Shown piece after piece: positions 35,095 to 43,176 of a DNA stretch of 64,000 nt. The notes under the pieces were generated by a model that had not been told where the DNA came from, did not search any database, and worked only from the letters and a program-made list of their open reading frames with translations. The translations under genes and the position numbers were made by a program. Source of the stretch: DASPWW01 sp963841715 (GTDB taxonomy: Bacteria; Actinomycetota; Thermoleophilia; Solirubrobacterales; 70-9); assembly GCA_963841715.1 (NCBI GenBank), contig CAWJDP010000005.1, positions 124,001-188,000 of the forward strand, read 5' to 3'. Position 1 is the stretch's first letter. Every line of letters begins with the position of its first letter.

Positions 35095-35907
35095 TTGATC
35101 CCGCTCAAGGACAACATCCCGACGACGCGGTTCCCGATCGTGACCGCGATCCTGATCGCGCTCAATTTCGCGGTCTTCGCGTGGGAGCTGACCCTGTCGA
35201 AGGACCCGACGCCCGTCCCGGGCAGCCCCGGCCTCGAGAAGCCGTCCGAGTTCGACCAGGAGGTCGCGCAGCTCGGCGCGATCCCCGACCGGATCACGCA
35301 CCCAGGGCACGACTGCGTCGTTCGTCAGGCGGGTAGCGACGCCGAGATCGGCTGTCCCGGCTCGGTCCGCCCGGGCGACGTCAAGGTCGACTCGCCCTGG
35401 TGGGCGACAGTGTTCACGTCGATGTTCATGCACGCGGACATCCTCCACATCGTCTTCAACATGCTGTTCCTGTGGATCTTCGGCAACAACATCGAGGACG
35501 CGATGGGACGGCCGCGGTACATCGCCTTCTACCTGCTGAGCGGGATCGCCGCCGTGTACGCGTTCGCGCTCCTGAACACGAACGGCGTCGTGCCGCTGAT
35601 CGGAGCAAGCGGCGCGATCGCCGGCGTGCTCGGTGGATACGCGCTCCTGTATCCGCGCGCGAGAGTGCTCACGGTCGTGATCCTGATCTTCTTCGTAACC
35701 CTCGTCGAGATACCCGCGTGGATCTTCCTTGCGGCATGGCTGCTGCTCGTCAACATCATCCCGTTGACGAGCTCGGGATTCAGCGGGTCGGGCGGCGGCG
35801 TCGCCTACGCTGCCCACATCGGCGGGTTCTTATTCGGGCTCGCGCTGATCAAGTTGTTCGCGAACCGCCACAAGCCGCTGCCGGGTCCGGAGCATCCGGT
35901 GTACTGA
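35095..35907 (+). CDS. Rhomboid-family intramembrane serine protease
   Basis: 270 residues from TTG 35095. First TM at about 15-30 (FPIVTAILIALNFAVFAW), a ~65-residue external loop with two cysteines, then MFMHADILHIVFNMLFLW (HxxxHxxxN pattern of rhomboids), the catalytic Ser in GASGAIAGVLGGYALL (near residue 172), and the catalytic His in AAHIGGFLFGLAL. Cleaves membrane proteins within or near the bilayer; substrates unknown. A small membrane protein follows five bases later. Confidence 0.92.
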   Translation: MIPLKDNIPTTRFPIVTAILIALNFAVFAWELTLSKDPTPVPGSPGLEKPSEFDQEVAQLGAIPDRITHPGHDCVVRQAGSDAEIGCPGSVRPGDVKVDSPWWATVFTSMFMHADILHIVFNMLFLWIFGNNIEDAMGRPRYIAFYLLSGIAAVYAFALLNTNGVVPLIGASGAIAGVLGGYALLYPRARVLTVVILIFFVTLVEIPAWIFLAAWLLLVNIIPLTSSGFSGSGGGVAYAAHIGGFLFGLALIKLFANRHKPLPGPEHPVY

Positions 35908-35912
35908 CGACG

Positions 35913-36095
35913 ATGGATCCGAACGTTCGCACCGGTCTGCTGATGCTGGGGGTCGTGTTCTGCGTCGTTTTCTTCATGCTCACGATCGCGGTCATCGCCG
36001 AGTCCAGCATCGACATCCTCACGCTGACCTCGTTGCTGATCGTCGTGCTCATCGGGGCCGGCCTCTACGGCGCGATCCGCCACCCGCCCGACTGA
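35913..36095 (+). CDS. Very small membrane protein
   Basis: 60 residues from ATG 35913, with two TM segments (LLMLGVVFCVVFFMLTIAVI, LTSLLIVVLIGAGLYGAI) separated by a short acidic loop. Immediately downstream of the rhomboid gene and 25 bp upstream of the carboxypeptidase gene, so likely in the same transcript. No family recognised. Confidence 0.65.
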   Translation: MDPNVRTGLLMLGVVFCVVFFMLTIAVIAESSIDILTLTSLLIVVLIGAGLYGAIRHPPD

Positions 36096-36120
36096 TGCGC
36101 GCGCGCCGGAGGCTCGAGCG

Positions 36121-37128
36121 GTGAGGCTGACCCACAGGGTCGCCGCGATCATCGCCCTCGGCCTCGGGGTCGCGCTCGCGGCAGCGGTCGTCGCCGGCCT
36201 GCTGATCCACCGCGGCCGCGACGAGGGACCCGCGCGGTCGGTCGCCGGATCGACCGTCGCGGCCACGCGCACTACGCACTCGACGACCACGGAGACGGAC
36301 GGCGGCACCTCGCTGACGCGGGCCGAGCGCCGCCGCGAGCGCGGCGACTCGCGGTTCGCCCTCACCGTCGCACCCCGCGACAAGCGCGCCCGGATCGCGT
36401 TCAAGAGCAAGCCGCGCGCCGGGCTGATGTTCGATGTCAAGACCGGCAGGGTGCTGTGGGAGATGAACCCGGAGCGCGAGCTGCCGATCGCCAGCCTGAC
36501 GAAGATGATGACGGCGCTGATCATCGCCAAGCGACATCGCTTCGACGAGAAGGTGATGGTCCACCCCGACGCACCGAGCACGCCCGGGTCCGGCACCGGC
36601 GTGCTGAAGGCCGGCAGGCGGGTCTCTCTCGGCTCGCTGATGTATGGCCTTCTGCTCGTGTCGGGCAACGACGCCGCCGTCGCGCTGGCCGACTACGACG
36701 CCGGCAGCGTCGGCGCGTTCGTGAAGCGGATGAACAAGACGGCGCGCCACATGGGACTCCGCTGCACCCACTTCACGACCCCGAATGGCCTCCGCGACGA
36801 GGGCAACTACTCGTGCCCGCTCGATCTCGCGACGCTCGCGCGCGCCGACCTCGCCGATAACAAGCTGCGCCGGATTGCGCGCACGAACCACGCGCGTCTC
36901 CCGTTCCCGGTCAAGGGCGGCTACGTCGACCTCTACAACAACAACCCCTTCATCCGCGCCGGGATGCCGGGGATCACCGGCCTCAAGACGGGGTACACGG
37001 ACCCCGCGGGGCGCTGCTACGTGACGACCGCGATCCGCGGCGGTCGCGAGATCGGGGTCGTGCTCCTGCACTCACCCGATCCGCTGAAGCAGGTGCCGGC
37101 GCTGCTCGCCAAGGGCGCCCGCCTGTAG
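36121..37128 (+). CDS. D-alanyl-D-alanine carboxypeptidase (peptidase S11)
   Basis: Trims peptidoglycan pentapeptides outside the membrane. 335 residues from GTG 36121. An N-terminal TM anchor or signal (VAAIIALGLGVALAAAVVAG) is followed by a Thr/Arg-rich linker, then the catalytic domain: SxxK in ELPIASLTKMMTALI (near residue 125), SGN in LLVSGNDAAVAL, and KTG in GLKTGYTDPAGRC. All three penicillin-binding motifs are present. No C-terminal anchor helix. Confidence 0.93.
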   Translation: MRLTHRVAAIIALGLGVALAAAVVAGLLIHRGRDEGPARSVAGSTVAATRTTHSTTTETDGGTSLTRAERRRERGDSRFALTVAPRDKRARIAFKSKPRAGLMFDVKTGRVLWEMNPERELPIASLTKMMTALIIAKRHRFDEKVMVHPDAPSTPGSGTGVLKAGRRVSLGSLMYGLLLVSGNDAAVALADYDAGSVGAFVKRMNKTARHMGLRCTHFTTPNGLRDEGNYSCPLDLATLARADLADNKLRRIARTNHARLPFPVKGGYVDLYNNNPFIRAGMPGITGLKTGYTDPAGRCYVTTAIRGGREIGVVLLHSPDPLKQVPALLAKGARL

Positions 37129-37221
37129 CTCGCGACACTGAATAGGCTCTCGCCACCACCCCAAAAAGGGAGGACGAGGGGGCGGTTGCACTGGCTTTGG
37201 AGTTCACCGGCTCGCTCGACG

Positions 37222-37353
37222 ATGCCTCCCGTCCGCTACATCCCGAAGACCGACGTGAGGATGGGGCTGCTTGTTGAGACCGACCGCGAAAGCCGCTGCC
37301 CGTACAAGGGGCATGCGGCGGTCGACATCTACGTCGCCGGCGTACGCCAGTAG
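37222..37353 (+). pseudogene. DUF427-like remnant
   Basis: A 43-codon frame reads VRYIPKTDVRMGLLVETD then SRCPYKGHAAVDIYVAGVRQ and stops. It matches the N-terminal pattern of DUF427 proteins (PREDVRMDLL...CPYKG) but ends where the second strand pair should begin. TAGGCT at 37144-37149 may be its old promoter. The rest of the 258-bp gap holds nothing I recognise. Confidence 0.45.
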
Positions 37354-37386
37354 CGAGCGCGCCGCTCTCGCCGAGAGCAGCGGCGC

Positions 37387-38232
37387 TCAGCCGTTGACGA
37401 TCCGGAACCTGTCGCTGGCGGGGGTCGGGTCGACGTTGCCCGCGGGGTCGATCGCGCGCACCCGGAACCGGTGGTGGCCGATCTTGGGCCGCACCTTTCG
37501 CGGCGGGATGCACGACCGGTACGGGTGGTTGTCGAGCTTGCACTCGAACAGCGCCCCGCGCTCGTTCGCGGTGAACGAGTAATGCTGGAGGTGCTTGCGG
37601 GTGCGGTTCGGAGGGCGCTTGGTGATCTTCGTGTTCGGTGGAGTCGTGTCCTGCTCCAGGGTCGCGCTGACGTTCACCCGCCTGCCGATCTGCGAGCTCC
37701 CCGGGTAGGCGGTGCCGGTTCCGACCGTGAACGCGACGCCCGGATCACCGCCGATCAGCCAGCTCTCGTCCCCGCCCGCGCCGGCGAAGGTGCCGGGAAC
37801 CTGGCCCTCGGAGCCCGTACGCAGGCCGATGACGTCACCGCCGCTGACTCCGACGTCGGCCGGGTAGCTGGTCACAGCGCCCGGCGGCACCGTTGCCGCC
37901 GGGCTCTGGTCGACGAGCAGGTAGCGGTTGGCGGCGCCCGTTGGCAACGGGCGGAAGACGCGCAGCCGCGCCGTGCCGGACTCAGGACCCGTGCCCCCGG
38001 TCGCAGCCCACGAGGTGATCGTCCAAGAGCCCGGCGGGACAACGTAGGACGGCGAGCTTGAGTCGGAACCGTGCTGGAAGTAGCTGCAGCCCGCGCAGCC
38101 GACAGCGCTTCCGAGCGGCGCCGTGCTCCCGATCGTTGCGGCGCTCGCCTCCTCGACGGCGCCCACGACAAGCACAGCCGCCGCGCACAGCGAAGCCGCC
38201 GCTGCTCGTCTTGTCCTGCGTTCCCCGGTCAT
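37387..38232 (-). CDS. Secreted beta-sandwich protein with Ig-like C-terminal domain
   Basis: 281 residues. Basic N-terminus and hydrophobic AAAASLCAAAVLVVGAVEEASA as a signal peptide. The central ~170 residues are Gly/Ser/Thr-rich beta type with a CAGC pair. The C-terminal ~80 residues (TTPPNTKITKRPPNRT, FECKLDNHPYRSC, HRFRVRAIDPAGN) form a domain common as repeats in secreted actinobacterial proteins. Probably surface or extracellular; ligand and role unknown. Confidence 0.8.
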   Translation of the reverse strand: MTGERRTRRAAAASLCAAAVLVVGAVEEASAATIGSTAPLGSAVGCAGCSYFQHGSDSSSPSYVVPPGSWTITSWAATGGTGPESGTARLRVFRPLPTGAANRYLLVDQSPAATVPPGAVTSYPADVGVSGGDVIGLRTGSEGQVPGTFAGAGGDESWLIGGDPGVAFTVGTGTAYPGSSQIGRRVNVSATLEQDTTPPNTKITKRPPNRTRKHLQHYSFTANERGALFECKLDNHPYRSCIPPRKVRPKIGHHRFRVRAIDPAGNVDPTPASDRFRIVNG

Positions 38233-38274
38233 CTCCCGCCGCTTCGAACGAACGACGGGTTCACGGTAGCAGCG

Positions 38275-38982
38275 CTACTCGGCGAGGATCTTCGCTTTCT
38301 CGCGCTCGAACTCCCGGTCGCTGAGCGCCCCCGACTCGCGCAGCCGCTGCAGGCGCTCGAGCCGAGCGATCGCGTCTCCGCCCGCGGCGCCCGACGACGC
38401 GGAGCCGCCGACGGTGCCAGAGAAGCGGAGACCCGAGAGCATCCCGCCCATCGCGCCGCCCATGGTCATTGAGCTGCCCGCCGTCGCACCCGCACCGGCG
38501 GCGGCCGACGGGCGCTCGTCGCGCGAGCCGAGGCTCGAGATCCAGTCCCAGATCGCGAACCCGAGCACGGGCAGTCCCATGACGAGGAACGTGATCCCGA
38601 CGATCGTGCCGCCGAGCTTGCCCCCGGCGCTGATCGACTCGTGGGTTCGGGCGGCGATCAGCGCCGTGGCGCCCGTCGCGCTGAACCCGAGGCCCCAGAC
38701 GAGCGATCCGGTCGAGATCCGGTGCGGGCTGCCGCCACGGCTCCACGGCGAGGTGCCCCGGGCCGCGAACAGTCCCGCGCCGATGAGGACGATGAAGATC
38801 CCCGCGGTAAGCAGCAGGATCGCCGTCCCGGTTCCCGCCGGGCAGGGACGGCTGATCGCGTACGGCGTGTTGCCCGAGGCACAGGTGCCGATGTCGAGCA
38901 GTTGCACGAGCTTGACGTTCGCGAGCACGAGCCCACCCGCGAGCAGCCCGAGCCCGGTGATGGTTTTCGCGAGGTAGCCCAC
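38275..38982 (-). CDS. Membrane protein with C-terminal SHOCT domain
   Basis: 235 residues from GTG 38982; the frame is open further upstream but that part overlaps the divergent cupin gene. Four TM segments (ITGLGLLAGGLVLANVKLVQ, TAILLLTAGIFIVLIGAGLF, LVWGLGFSATGATALIA, IVGITFLVMGLPVLGFAIW), a Gly/Ala/Met-rich linker, and the terminal ~33 residues RLERLQRLRESGALSDREFE, a standard SHOCT motif (short oligomerisation domain). Function unknown. Confidence 0.82.
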   Translation of the reverse strand: MGYLAKTITGLGLLAGGLVLANVKLVQLLDIGTCASGNTPYAISRPCPAGTGTAILLLTAGIFIVLIGAGLFAARGTSPWSRGGSPHRISTGSLVWGLGFSATGATALIAARTHESISAGGKLGGTIVGITFLVMGLPVLGFAIWDWISSLGSRDERPSAAAGAGATAGSSMTMGGAMGGMLSGLRFSGTVGGSASSGAAGGDAIARLERLQRLRESGALSDREFEREKAKILAE

Positions 38983-39017
38983 AGAACCCTGTCGCCACCC
39001 TACTATCGAGGGCTCCA

Positions 39018-39542
39018 ATGGCCCGAACGCTGAAGCTAACCCCGACCGAGTCGGTGACGATCCGAGAGAGCGGCCCCGAGCTGCTCGAGGTCGAGGCCGT
39101 CTACGGCCCCGCGAGCTCCCCGCCGCCGAAGCACCTGCACCCCGAGCAGGACGAGCACTTCGAGGTCCTCGAGGGCGAGATGCGGGTCGTGGTCGGCGAC
39201 GAGGAGCGCACGCTTCGTCCCGGCGACGAGATCGAGATCCCGCGCGGCGTCGCCCACCAGATGTGGAACGCGGGCGACGCCGAGGCACGGATGCTGTGGC
39301 GGACGCGGCCGGGGGGGCGGACCGAGGAGTGGTTCGCGTCGATCGACGCGCTCCATCGCGAGGGCCGTGTCCGGGACGACGGGATGCCGGGCGCGCTCGC
39401 CTTCGGGGTCTTCCTGACCGAGTACCGCGACGTGTTCCGGCTCGCGGTCGCTTCCGACCCGGTCCTGCGCCCGGCCCTCGCGGCGCTGGCGATCGTCGGC
39501 CGGGCGCGCGGCTACTCGCCGGCGAGGACCGACGAGAGCTGA
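39018..39542 (+). CDS. Cupin-domain protein
   Basis: 174 residues. Cupin motif 1 HLHPEQDEHFEVLEGEM (metal-ligand His/His/Glu) and motif 2 PGDEIEIPRGVAHQMWN at residues 40-95, followed by a helical C-terminal extension containing the IDALHREGRV-type segment common in this subfamily. Candidate -10 TACTAT at 39001-39006, 11 bases before the ATG. Substrate unknown. The 3' end overlaps the GDPD gene by 31 bases. Confidence 0.88.
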   Translation: MARTLKLTPTESVTIRESGPELLEVEAVYGPASSPPPKHLHPEQDEHFEVLEGEMRVVVGDEERTLRPGDEIEIPRGVAHQMWNAGDAEARMLWRTRPGGRTEEWFASIDALHREGRVRDDGMPGALAFGVFLTEYRDVFRLAVASDPVLRPALAALAIVGRARGYSPARTDES

Positions 39543-40300
39543 CCGACCCCGGCGGCGGCGGGAAGCTCGGCCCACAGCTCATGCGGGCGGTCGCTGCATA
39601 CGGCATCCGGACGGAGCTCGAGCACCCGCTCGAGCGGCGCCGGGTGGTTGATGGTCCCTGTGTTGACGCTCAGGCCCGCCGCGCGTAGCACCTCGACAAG
39701 CTCGCGTGTGAGCAGGAAGTGCTCGATCGAGACTCCGACGAGTCCGATCCGACTAGCCCAGGCAGCGAGCGTGTGCGGCGCGTAGTCGGCCCAGGTCACG
39801 AGTCGTGCGGCGAGCCCGCGCTGGGCGGCGAGCTCGCATGCCACGGCGTGGAAGCTGATCACCTCGACGCGCTCTCGCCGCCGATCGCTGCCGAGGCGCT
39901 CGCAGAGCAGCTCGGCGGTGCGGCGGGCGAGCCGGCGGTCGGCGTGGGCCTTGACGTCGAGCTGGATGAGAGCGCTCTCGGGCACGACGTCGAGCAGCTC
40001 GTCGAGCAGCATCGGGTGCTCGGCGGTCGGATTGCCGTTCGAGTCGCGGATGTGGGCGGCGGTGATCTCGGCCGCCGAGCGCTCGTGCGCCCATCCGCGC
40101 GCGGTCGTGCCGAGCGGCAGCAGCGGGTCGTGGAGCAGGACGAGGCGCTCGTCGGCGGTCAGGCATACGTCGGTCTCGATGCCGTCGAGCGGGAGCGCGA
40201 GGCTCGCGGCGAGCGCGGCGCGCGACGAGTCGGGACCGTAGGCTCGGCCGAGCCTGTGCGCGTATAGCTGTGGAGTCGTGGGCATCTCCCTGGCCACCAC
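39512..40300 (-). CDS. Glycerophosphodiester phosphodiesterase family protein
   Basis: 262 residues from GTG 40300 (ATG 40285 also possible). Hydrolyses glycerophosphodiesters to glycerol-3-phosphate. TIM-barrel pattern: AHRLGRAYGPDSSRAAL (HR catalytic pair; the usual HRG is HRL), DGIETDVCLTADERLVLLHD, LIQLDVKA, NTGTINHP and DAVCSDRPHEL. No signal peptide, so cytosolic. Convergent overlap with the cupin gene. Confidence 0.9.
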   Translation of the reverse strand: MVAREMPTTPQLYAHRLGRAYGPDSSRAALAASLALPLDGIETDVCLTADERLVLLHDPLLPLGTTARGWAHERSAAEITAAHIRDSNGNPTAEHPMLLDELLDVVPESALIQLDVKAHADRRLARRTAELLCERLGSDRRRERVEVISFHAVACELAAQRGLAARLVTWADYAPHTLAAWASRIGLVGVSIEHFLLTRELVEVLRAAGLSVNTGTINHPAPLERVLELRPDAVCSDRPHELWAELPAAAGVGQLSSVLAGE

Positions 40301-40341
40301 GAATCGGACCAGAGAAACGCCGGGCTGATGTTATTCCCCTG

Positions 40342-41154
40342 CTAAGAGGGTGTTTCCGAGTTGTTACCCGCGCCCGGGCCGGGCACGGCGCGCATCCGGC
40401 CGATGATCCGCGGAAGCCCGTCGATGACCGGGGCGTCCGCGAGCTCGAACCCGTCGTAGCCCGCATGGACGCCGAGCCGGCGCAGGGCCTCGGCCGGGAA
40501 CCCCCAGTAGACGAACTCGTCGCCGTTGTACACCTCGCCGGGCTCGCAGACGTGGACCGCCCCCGAGTCCTCGAGCGATGGGTCCTCGGACCCGTACGTC
40601 TCGAGCAGTACCCCACCGCCGTCGTTGAGGCGGCGGCGCAGCACCTCGAGCAGCCCGAGCGGGTTGACGACGCGGTGCAGGATCCCGAAGCAGAGAATGA
40701 GATCGAAGCGCTCGCCCAGCGTGTCGAGGTCGAACGCGTCGAGGCGCCGGTACTCGACCCGCGAGGAGAGCAATCGCCGGATCGCCGCGAAACCCTCGCC
40801 GCCCTCGAGCTCGATCCCCCAGCGCGACCTCACCCACGCCCGGTACTGCTCGTTGTCGACGGCGACGACGCGCGACGCGCCGCGCGCCTCGGCGAGGAAG
40901 GCGTAGAAGCCGTCGAAAGTACCCACATCGAGAACGCTCCTCCCACTGAAGTCGTCCGGGAGCGCCGGTATGCGGTAGCGGTGATCGCGCGCAACGCCCG
41001 GCGTGTAGAGGTCGTCGGAATGGTCGAGCGAGAAGGTATGGAACCACAGCGGCACGCTGCCCATGACGCGACGCGCCGTCTCGACGTCGGCGTAGATCGG
41101 CAGCAAATCTGCGACCGCCCGCTCGGCGGCCGTTGGCGAAGGACGAGCGTTCAC
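40342..41154 (-). CDS. Class I SAM methyltransferase (CmoB/DUF1698-like)
   Basis: 270 residues from GTG 41154. A helical N-terminal region is followed by the SAM-binding core: VLDVGTFDGFYAFLAEARGA (motif I), VVAVDNEQ (motif II), LILCFGILHRVVNPLGLLEV (motif IV) and VLLETYGSED. The combination WFHTFSLD...G...YGILHR resembles tRNA U34 carboxymethyltransferase-type proteins and their relatives, which often modify small molecules in actinobacteria. The substrate cannot be told from sequence. Confidence 0.85.
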   Translation of the reverse strand: MNARPSPTAAERAVADLLPIYADVETARRVMGSVPLWFHTFSLDHSDDLYTPGVARDHRYRIPALPDDFSGRSVLDVGTFDGFYAFLAEARGASRVVAVDNEQYRAWVRSRWGIELEGGEGFAAIRRLLSSRVEYRRLDAFDLDTLGERFDLILCFGILHRVVNPLGLLEVLRRRLNDGGGVLLETYGSEDPSLEDSGAVHVCEPGEVYNGDEFVYWGFPAEALRRLGVHAGYDGFELADAPVIDGLPRIIGRMRAVPGPGAGNNSETPS

Positions 41155-41265
41155 TTTCTCTGGCCCCTTTTACTCGTCGGTATGTGCACCTTCGACATAT
41201 AGCGCATACGCGACCAGAGTCCAAGCGAATCGGAGCCGCTGCCGGTGCCCGCGGACGAGCGGTTC

Positions 41266-42090
41266 CTAGCCGAGCTCGAGTGTCGTGACGCCGAAGATCG
41301 AGTCGTGGTCGATCTCCGGCGGCTCGCCGCGGTACATGCGCGAGGTGCGGAACACGGGCAGCATCCCGCGACCCTCCATGAGCTCGGTGCCGGCAGCGTT
41401 CGCGCGCGGCACATCGACCGTGTACGGCCGCTCGATCCCCGCGACGAGCGCGTCGAGGAGCGCCTCCGCGGCCGCTGCGTCGGCGGCGAACAGGGGCCCG
41501 ATCTTGTAGCCCTCCCGGCAGCGGCGGAGGACCCCGTAACCGGCGAGCTCACCGTTGCGGCGAAGCCCGAGCGCGCGGCCCTCCGGGCGTGCCAGCCACG
41601 ACCGGAGAAACTCCTCTCGCGCCGCCGGGAAGCAGCGTCGGTCGAGCTCGACCACGTCCTCGTAGCGGACCGGCTCGATCCCCGGGGGCGGGTTGGCCGC
41701 GGGGCCGCCGCTCTCGGCGCGGTAGCGGTACGTGTGGCCCGCCGAGCGGTACTCGTCGCGCTCGTAGTTGGTGACCTGCTCGTCGACGGAGTCGAGCCCG
41801 ACGGTGCGCTCGCCGAAGCGCTCGTGCCCGGCGTTCCAGATCTCGATCCCGTGACCGTGGTCGCGGATGTCGGTGCGGACGATGTAGAGGCCGACGAAGC
41901 CGAAGCCCTCCCCGTAGCGCACGCAGGAGATCACGGCGGCGGGGGCTGCGTCGATCGTCCCGATCAGGAACCCATTCGGATCGGCGGCGCGAAACGGGAT
42001 CGCGTCGTGGCGGCCCGGGTTCCATCCCTCGATCGCCGCCCACTCGAGGGCGATCTCGACGTCGGCCGGCTCCATGCGGCGAATCTCCAT
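41266..42090 (-). CDS. GNAT-family acetyltransferase with two-domain layout
   Basis: 274 residues. The N-terminal GNAT domain (1-130) opens MEIRRMEPADVEIALEWAA, with VGLYIVRTDIRDHGHGIEIW as the acetyl-CoA loop. The C-terminal half has RCFPAAREEFLRSWLA and PYTVDVPRANAAGTELME, as in the YitH/HolE-type acetyltransferase pair domain. Substrate unknown. Downstream of the TfoX-like stub on the same strand. Confidence 0.87.
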   Translation of the reverse strand: MEIRRMEPADVEIALEWAAIEGWNPGRHDAIPFRAADPNGFLIGTIDAAPAAVISCVRYGEGFGFVGLYIVRTDIRDHGHGIEIWNAGHERFGERTVGLDSVDEQVTNYERDEYRSAGHTYRYRAESGGPAANPPPGIEPVRYEDVVELDRRCFPAAREEFLRSWLARPEGRALGLRRNGELAGYGVLRRCREGYKIGPLFAADAAAAEALLDALVAGIERPYTVDVPRANAAGTELMEGRGMLPVFRTSRMYRGEPPEIDHDSIFGVTTLELG

Positions 42091-42099
42091 GCGGCGTCG

Positions 42100-42262
42100 C
42101 TACTTCGGCGGAAGCGAGCGGGCGTAGGCGGTCCCGCGCGCGACCCACGCCTCGAGCTCCCGATCAGGAACGCGAGCCCGCCGAACATCTGCTTCTCGGT
42201 CAGATCCGGCTCGTCCTCAACCAGCTCGCGAATCCGGTCGGCCAGCTCCTCGTCGTAGGCCA
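42100..42262 (-). pseudogene. TfoX/Sxy N-terminal domain protein with internal deletion
   Basis: Starts GTG 42262 with VAYDEELADRIRELVEDEPD and KQMFGGLAFLIG, the normal start of small TfoX_N proteins. It then jumps, in another frame, straight to ELEAWVARGTAYARSLPPK and a stop, the normal end of the same family. About 50 middle codons are gone and the frame is shifted at the joint (near 42172), so the product is not functional. Confidence 0.75.
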
Positions 42263-42302
42263 CGGATGGGATTATCGCGGGCTCGCACGCCGGGGCCTTC
42301 AA

Positions 42303-42375
42303 TGGAGCCAGCCGGGCTCGAACCGGCGACCTCCGCCTTGCAAAGGCGGCGCTCTCCCAACTGAGCTATGGCCCC
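42303..42375 (-). tRNA. tRNA-Ala (anticodon TGC)
   Basis: Acceptor GGGGCCA/TGGCTCC, anticodon stem CCGCC/GGCGG with loop TTTGCAA, T arm GCCGG-TTCGAGC-CCGGC, discriminator A, no encoded CCA. Confidence 0.96.
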
Positions 42376-42437
42376 GTGCCGCCAATCTTAGGCTGCGGCC
42401 GCGTGCGGCTCGTGAACGAGCGTGGGAGGATCGGCCC

Positions 42438-43139
42438 ATGAGGTTGATTCCGCCTCGCGGCGCGGGTGACGGCCCCATTTACTCGAGGGAGCCTGAAGAC
42501 AAACGAGAGTTCACCGAGTCATTCGACCGGCTCTACTCGCGATTCGCGGGCGCGTACGACGTGGCCGTGAAGCATCTTCCATTCTGGAGAGCGTGGCTGC
42601 GCCGGGCTCTCCCCTATATCGACGGACCGCGGGTGCTCGAGGTGTCGGTCGGGACCGGGTGGCTGCTTACCCAGTACGCGGGGGACGTCGAGGCACACGC
42701 GATCGATCTCAACGAGCGCATGCTCGCTGTGACCCGCCGCAACCTTCGGCGTGCGGGACTCGGAGCCTCGCTTCGGCGGGCCACGGTAGAGGCGCTGCCC
42801 TTTTCGGCCGACTACTTCGACACCGTCGTCAACACGATGTCGTTCAGTGGCTATCCGGATGCGACGAGGGCGCTTTCCGAGCTTCAACGCGTGATGCGCC
42901 CGGGTGGACGGCTCGTGATGATCGACGTCGGCTATCCACGTAACGGGAATCGCCTCGGGACAGCGCTCACCAACCTCTGGAGACACTCGGGCGATCTGAT
43001 TCGCGATATGCCCGGGCTGTTCACGGAGTCCGGCCTTGATGCCCGGGTCTACGAGATCGGCGGTAGCGGCAGCATCCATCTCTACGTCGCTACCGCGCGA
43101 GAGGGCGTCCAGCGTCCCGCGAGCTCGTCGGTGTCGTGA
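42438..43139 (+). CDS. Class I SAM methyltransferase (UbiE/Methyltransf_11-like)
   Basis: 233 residues from ATG 42438, with GGGAGGA upstream. Motif I VLEVSVGTGWLLTQYAG, motif II AIDLNERML, VEALPFSADYFDTVVNTMSF and the post-motif VMRPGGRLVMIDVG. Pattern of small-molecule or quinone/lipid methyltransferases; substrate unknown. An FDRLYSRFAGAYD segment precedes the core. Followed 37 bp later by glutamate dehydrogenase. Confidence 0.85.
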   Translation: MRLIPPRGAGDGPIYSREPEDKREFTESFDRLYSRFAGAYDVAVKHLPFWRAWLRRALPYIDGPRVLEVSVGTGWLLTQYAGDVEAHAIDLNERMLAVTRRNLRRAGLGASLRRATVEALPFSADYFDTVVNTMSFSGYPDATRALSELQRVMRPGGRLVMIDVGYPRNGNRLGTALTNLWRHSGDLIRDMPGLFTESGLDARVYEIGGSGSIHLYVATAREGVQRPASSSVS

Positions 43140-43176
43140 GAGACTCCGCGAGAGAAGCGCGAGGGTAGGAGAGCGG

